Shown piece after piece: positions 60,701-64,000 of a stretch of DNA of 64,000 nucleotides. Under the pieces are notes generated by a model. It searched no databases and had not been told where the DNA came from. It worked only from the letters and a program-made list of their open reading frames with translations. The stretch comes from Actinomycetes bacterium (GTDB taxonomy: Bacteria; Actinomycetota; Acidimicrobiia; Spongiisociales; JAHEDJ01). Every line of letters begins with the position of its first letter. Position 1 is the first letter of the stretch. The position numbers were made by a program, and so were the translations under genes. The stretch is from contig JAHEDK010000008.1 of the NCBI GenBank assembly GCA_024641245.1, positions 29,885-93,884 of the forward strand, in the 5' to 3' direction.

Positions 60701-60725
60701 AGATCACTAGATATGCCTGTAATCC
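60701..60725 (+). repeat. GATCAC-TAGATATG repeat, copy A
   Basis: AGATCACTAGATATGCC matches the left half of the family seen at 61528, 62754, 63374 and 63811; the right half is degenerate. It lies in the 337-bp spacer between the large lipoprotein start and the next ORF. Nothing else recognisable is in that spacer. Confidence 0.6.
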
Positions 60726-60945
60726 ACTTGGGCTTTCGCGATGATGCGGAAGTCGTGTTTTTGAGGTTTGGGGAGGCGGTCCCGAACGGCACCTCCAGCG
60801 CTACCCGCCCGGTCCTCAGCGAACACGGTCGGTGACAGAGACGCTCGGGCGGTTACCCACACGGTCCTCCCTGCGAGCGGTCGAGGGGCTGAAGTAACGC
60901 CAACCCCTTTTCGATGCCTTGCAGCTCTTGAGCTTTGGCAACTAG

Positions 60946-61377
60946 GTGCCGATAACCCTCTGTGTGCGGCTCTTCTCAATTCCACTAGTCGACTTTCAAG
61001 AAGGTCGATTGCCGCGCGTTTGCGTATTCGACGGAACTCAGGTCGACGAACTCCGCCCAGTCCGCGCCTTTGGGAGCACCGGACTGAGAAAATCGACCGC
61101 AGGTTTCCTCCCCATCAGCGAACAAGGACTTCAGGAGCGCAAACGGCGCCAGCGACGTTTCGATATCGCACTCGGCTTCACGTTCCTCGCGGCGGTGGTG
61201 ATCTTCCAGGCATGGACCGCGCTTCTCTATGGCTTGGGGGCCGCGCTCATTGTCGGACCGAGCGATGCTATGCGCGGGTTGAGGGTCAACTCTCGCCAAC
61301 AGGTCACTATCTATCGCCCCCATCCGGGCTTTGTTGTGGCCTGGAACGCCAGCCGGGAAAGAGGGCCCAGGATATGA
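60946..61377 (+). CDS. Possible small membrane protein
   Basis: Open frame of 143 codons. A TTG at 61009-61011 with AAGGTCGA upstream would give a product starting LPRVCVFDGTQVDELRPVR. The second half has a basic stretch QERKRRQRRF and a hydrophobic helix (ALGFTFLAAVVIFQAWTALL), then a short tail. No family is recognised, and the first 20 codons may be non-coding. Confidence 0.4.
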   Translation: MPITLCVRLFSIPLVDFQEGRLPRVCVFDGTQVDELRPVRAFGSTGLRKSTAGFLPISEQGLQERKRRQRRFDIALGFTFLAAVVIFQAWTALLYGLGAALIVGPSDAMRGLRVNSRQQVTIYRPHPGFVVAWNASRERGPRI

Positions 61378-61527
61378 GCACGTAGCTCGAAGATCAGACC
61401 GGCCTCAGTGTGCACCTCCAGCCAGAGGTCAGCGAACAGCCAACAGTACAGCTACCGGCAACTGGCGACTGCTGTCAGGCGTCGCGACGTTCAACACGCC
61501 GTCTTCTGCAACAGTGAAGGCTGCCCC

Positions 61528-61555
61528 GATCACTAGATATGCCGCCATATCGCCC
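61528..61555 (+). repeat. GATCAC-TAGATATG repeat, copy B
   Basis: GATCACTAGATATGCCGCCA then TATCGCCC. It preserves both halves of the dyad with one mismatch (CC for the central GGC). It lies in the spacer between the small ORF and the 3' end of the next lipoprotein gene. Confidence 0.7.
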
Positions 61556-61669
61556 TTTCCTGAGAGTGCGCTGAATCGGCACTTCCAGGGGCGCCCTCCT
61601 GGTTGCTCAGCGTGGCGGCGAGCCAGCTGGGTCTTGTTTGGTGGGGTGGTTGGGTGGGGACGTGCCGGG

Positions 61670-62608
61670 TCAATCGAAGGCTGCGGCACAGTCAACAAGC
61701 GCGGTGATGGCTATGAGTTCGTCTCGGGCGTCTTCGGGCGACACGAAGGATTCCACCCGGAGTTGGACTCGGTCTTGGCAGACCAGGACCGTTGCTTGAC
61801 CGGCAAGCACTGATTTGCTGTCGGGTTTGGCTCCGTACATGGTGATGGCACCAACCTCGCTTGGTGCTATTTCGATTAGGTCGAGGGAGTCTGTTTCGAA
61901 TTGGAAGACGAGGGATCGCCGGTCAGGTGGATTGAAGAGAATCCACACCTCGTAGCTGCGCCCATCGACGTTGTCGTAGAGGAAGGTCGCTTCCTCAACA
62001 TCGAGGCTGGTTTCGCCCCATCCAAGGACGTGTCGACGGTCGACACCATGGAGAGCATTACCCAGCTGGTATCCCAACTGATCGAGCCGTGATGGGCCTG
62101 CACCTTGCAGCACCGTCTGCTCTGAATCGGGGATGGTTGTCGAGCCTGTTGACGCTCCGGAACTCGACTGGCCGGCACACAGATCGATAGTTTCGATGAT
62201 GGGCTCATTCTGGGCGCCCGCCAGGTCAAGAGCCTGAGCTACCAGATCCGAATCTGGGCCGACAACCACCCACACCCACGCGGGGTCCAACCCTTCGGGC
62301 AGGTATCTCCATAGCTCGTCGTAGCATGCAACTTCCACGACTGCACTTACGACCGGCGGGACCGGCACTGGTGCCGCTTCCTGAATACGGCGGAGGTCAC
62401 CGAGTGGATCTGCGATCCCACCCTCCGGTCCTCGCACGATTCCCAGGTAGACCGTCTCACCGGCCGCCGTAGTAGACGTGGAGGTTGAACTGGCGACGGT
62501 GAGGGGTGTCTCACCTGTCTCGGAAGACGTCTGGTTGCAGGCGGTCAGCAATACTGCCATTAGGGCTACAGCCAGGGTCCGAAAACGGATTACCCCTACA
62601 TCAGCCAT
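61670..62608 (-). CDS. Lipoprotein of unknown function
   Basis: 312 aa. AGGAGGAGG stands 5 nt before the ATG. Lipobox VLLTAC (C24), then a Thr/Ser linker. A domain of about 250 residues has six cysteines, among them VACYDEL, IDLCAGQ, LVCQDR and LVDCAAA. No known family. It shares with the 59.3-kb lipoprotein the same layout and orientation, but no clear sequence similarity could be judged by eye. Confidence 0.7.
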   Translation of the reverse strand: MADVGVIRFRTLAVALMAVLLTACNQTSSETGETPLTVASSTSTSTTAAGETVYLGIVRGPEGGIADPLGDLRRIQEAAPVPVPPVVSAVVEVACYDELWRYLPEGLDPAWVWVVVGPDSDLVAQALDLAGAQNEPIIETIDLCAGQSSSGASTGSTTIPDSEQTVLQGAGPSRLDQLGYQLGNALHGVDRRHVLGWGETSLDVEEATFLYDNVDGRSYEVWILFNPPDRRSLVFQFETDSLDLIEIAPSEVGAITMYGAKPDSKSVLAGQATVLVCQDRVQLRVESFVSPEDARDELIAITALVDCAAAFD

Positions 62609-62753
62609 ACCGTCCTCCTCCTATGCGACCACTCCACCGTCCCCATCGTCGCATCCCCACATCTCAGCCACATCACCTTCATGTAACGATTCCGCCACAA
62701 ACGGCGCGAGACAACAACGCATTGTCTCACCACACCGGCCGCCACCGTGGGCC

Positions 62754-62790
62754 ATATCAGTAGATATGGCGCCATATCGCACCTCACGCC
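62754..62790. repeat. GATATGGCGCCATATC palindrome, copy C
   Basis: Contains the perfect 16-bp palindrome GATATGGCGCCATATC at 62763-62778, preceded by ATATCAGTA and followed by GCACCTCACGCCTACC. This is the best-preserved core of the family. It lies between the divergent lipoprotein and HIT genes. Confidence 0.8.
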
Positions 62791-62920
62791 TACCTATCCG
62801 CTATCGGCACCACTGCGCTCCGGTCTCCGAGCAATGGTTCAACACCGGGTGTGAGGGTGTTGTTGGGGCGGCGTGGCCATGACGGGTTGTCCGCCTGGAC
62901 CCACAGCTAAAGTCCCTTCG

Positions 62921-63343
62921 GTGCGTGCCGAACCCGACTGCATCTTCTGCGGGGTCGTCGCCGGCGAGATCTCATCGACCACGATGGCTCAGAGCGAAAG
63001 GGCGATCGCGTTCATGGACATCAACCCGGTGACCCCTGGCCACGCCCTCGTGGTCCCGCGCTCGCACGCAACCGACCTGTTCGACATCACCGCCGACGAC
63101 CTGGCAGCGTGCGTCCATCTTGCCCAACAGATCGCCGAACGAGCCAAGGAGCGGCTCGGGGCGGATGGCATCAACCTTCTGAACTGCAACGGCGAGGCCG
63201 CCTGGCAAACCGTGCTCCACTTCCACATTCACGTCATCCCGCGGTTCAAGGACCAACCCGGCAAGGACTGCATAGGACTGCCCTGGGACTCAGTGCCCAG
63301 CAACCTCGACGAGATCGAGCGGATCGGCAACCTCCTGTCGTGA
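62921..63343 (+). CDS. HIT-family nucleotide hydrolase
   Basis: About 140 aa from GTG 62921 (start uncertain; an upstream ATG would add 16 residues). CIFCGVVAGEISSTTM at the start, AFMDINPVTPGHALVVPRSH in the middle and the histidine triad HFHIHVIPRF near the C terminus are complete. HIT proteins hydrolyse dinucleoside polyphosphates or AMP-linked compounds; it is related to Hint/HinT by motif. No ribosome site is obvious. The gene is flanked on both sides by palindrome copies. Confidence 0.88.
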   Translation: MRAEPDCIFCGVVAGEISSTTMAQSERAIAFMDINPVTPGHALVVPRSHATDLFDITADDLAACVHLAQQIAERAKERLGADGINLLNCNGEAAWQTVLHFHIHVIPRFKDQPGKDCIGLPWDSVPSNLDEIERIGNLLS

Positions 63344-63354
63344 GCTGAGGAAGG

Positions 63355-63429
63355 GTCGCACAGCCACCCGCACCGATCACCAGATCAAGCGCCATAACGC
63401 CTGTTTCGCCTACCCGTCCGGGACCGGCA
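63355..63429. repeat. GATCACCAGATCAAGCGCCATAACGC repeat, copy D (family shared with 60.7-63.9 kb)
   Basis: Extended copy of about 75 bp that aligns with copy E at 63796-63870, including the GTCGCACAGCC lead-in, the dyad GATC-N-GCGCC-ATAAC and the tail TTCGCCTACCCGTCC. The end of the small membrane-protein gene (stop at 63410) lies inside it. Confidence 0.8.
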
Positions 63430-63682
63430 CGTCGTGCGCTCCGCTGATAGTCCCCAACATTTGGGCTGGCTCATCAAGCGATCGATCGCTTCGAGTTTGT
63501 TGAGTGCTCGGGAACTGGGCCCTAGTAACCTCCGGGGCCGCCTCCGATCGTCCAGCCGTGGGCGGGGGGGTCCTTGTCTCGCTCTCGTAGTAGTCGTCGA
63601 CGTTGCGCTCCCTTTTGCGAGCCCAAACCCCGATGATGATCCACGCCACTGCGAACCCTACGATTGCGAGTAAGCCGTTCAT
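63410..63682 (-). CDS. Small single-pass membrane protein
   Basis: 90 aa from ATG 63680-63682. One helix (LLAIVGFAVAWIIIGVWA) is followed by a basic and then polar disordered tail. The last codons (GAHDVPVPDG) are encoded within repeat copy D, so the C terminus may be repeat-derived. No family recognised. It is a plausible but unconfirmed gene. Confidence 0.45.
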   Translation of the reverse strand: MNGLLAIVGFAVAWIIIGVWARKRERNVDDYYESETRTPPPTAGRSEAAPEVTRAQFPSTQQTRSDRSLDEPAQMLGTISGAHDVPVPDG

Positions 63683-63795
63683 AGTGAGGCAAATGGTACT
63701 CCGATCGACGCCTGGCAACGATGCGTGGGGGCGTCATCCGGACCCGTTCGGGGGTGCTCCGTCACGTTGACCATCGCCGCAGCTGGCCGAGGAGA

Positions 63796-63870
63796 GTCAC
63801 ACAACCAGCACATATCGCCAGATCAGGCGCCATAACGCACCGTTCGCCTACCCGTCCCCGAGCGGCACGA
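63796..63870. repeat. Palindromic repeat, copy E
   Basis: GTCACACAACCAGCACATAT, GCCAGATCAGGCGCCATAAC and the tail TTCGCCTACCCGTCC match copy D over about 75 bp. It lies between the small membrane-protein start and the partial gene at the right edge. Confidence 0.8.
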
Positions 63871-63881
63871 ATGCGTGCGTA

Positions 63882-64000
63882 TCAAGGTCCTAGCCGCGGG
63901 ATGGCCCAGATCGTGTTCACGGGCTCTCGTTCATGATCGGCTAGGAATCTGCGACCGCCCACCTTGCGCACGGCGAAGAGGTCGGGGTCGAAATGCTGAC
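63882..64000 (-). CDS. 3' fragment of a gene entering from the right edge
   Basis: On the minus strand an open frame runs from the window edge to TGA at 63882-63884 and reads QHFDPDLFAVRKVGGRRFLA then DHEREPVNTIWAIPRLGP. Composition is protein-like and the other frames have stops. About 38 residues are visible, too few to name a family. Confidence 0.45.
   Translation of the reverse strand, partial: QHFDPDLFAVRKVGGRRFLADHEREPVNTIWAIPRLGP

Noticed and set aside
59123..64000. attR (second copy of the tRNA-Ala 3' end)
   Set aside because: No stretch matching TTCAAATCCCCTCACCT was found here, so the right border is not called.

Overview
The window is high-GC, gene-dense bacterial chromosome that I read as Actinomycetota, possibly Acidimicrobiia-like. 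The pointers are an MprAB-like two-component pair, a class E sortase, Thr-rich lipoprotein and wall-protein stalks, an Eis-family acetyltransferase, frequent GTG/TTG starts, many 4-nt stop/start overlaps, and a galU-moeA-moaC-mog-SepX-like block. The class-level call is an inference.

Layout. 1-7 kb: the end of an ABC-2 exporter (ATPase tail, two permeases), an MMPL/RND-type transporter, a single-domain response regulator, a DHFR-like reductase, a hotdog thioesterase, a Rieske protein and a frameshifted DUF4386 gene. 7-13 kb: an acyl-CoA synthetase with a lone branched-chain-type solute-binding lipoprotein, then mannosylglycerate synthase overlapping a glycerate 2-kinase. 13-20 kb: an MprAB-like system facing a Cys-motif lipoprotein, YceI, a stand-alone IF-1, GNAT, an orphan DNA methyltransferase, a LysM/M23 endopeptidase and RlmN. 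20-30 kb: an NCS1 permease, an HhH protein, RlpA, a three-gene operon (205-aa protein, gamma-glutamyltransferase-like, histidine phosphatase), an unannotated leader with a 29-aa ORF, two membrane HD-domain proteins and DUF5317. 30-41 kb: enoyl-CoA hydratase, sortase E with a 52-aa partner, TlpA, Orn, an AbiEi/nuclease-like orphan, aconitase, a SufR-like regulator divergent from Mrp, and an Eis-like acetyltransferase. 40-54 kb: a multi-PAS histidine kinase, a ThDP enzyme, a kinase with its sensor modules after the catalytic core, UppP, SAF, PPOX, FmdB, PlsY, GalU, MoeA, MoaC, Mog, a SepX/GlpR-like membrane protein and a translin-family protein.

54.2 kb to the right edge: tRNA-Ala(CGC) with a strong terminator, then a tyrosine integrase whose 3' end lies inside that terminator, an AlpA-like excisionase and a MobF relaxase-helicase. 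This is the left end of an integrative mobilizable element whose right border is not visible. Beyond it lie lipoproteins of unknown function, a HIT protein and small ORFs.

The most unusual signals are non-coding. (i) Four copies of a TTTTCGCGCG palindrome occur between 29.3 and 40.6 kb. (ii) A different family with core GATATGGCGCCATATC has one copy in every spacer from 60.7 to 63.9 kb. (iii) GGGTTCTGGGT-type degenerate repeats occur in four gene-end spacers. (iv) Hexamer arrays sit upstream of the excisionase gene and in the MprAB-like promoter region. No CRISPR array, rRNA or complete insertion sequence was seen.
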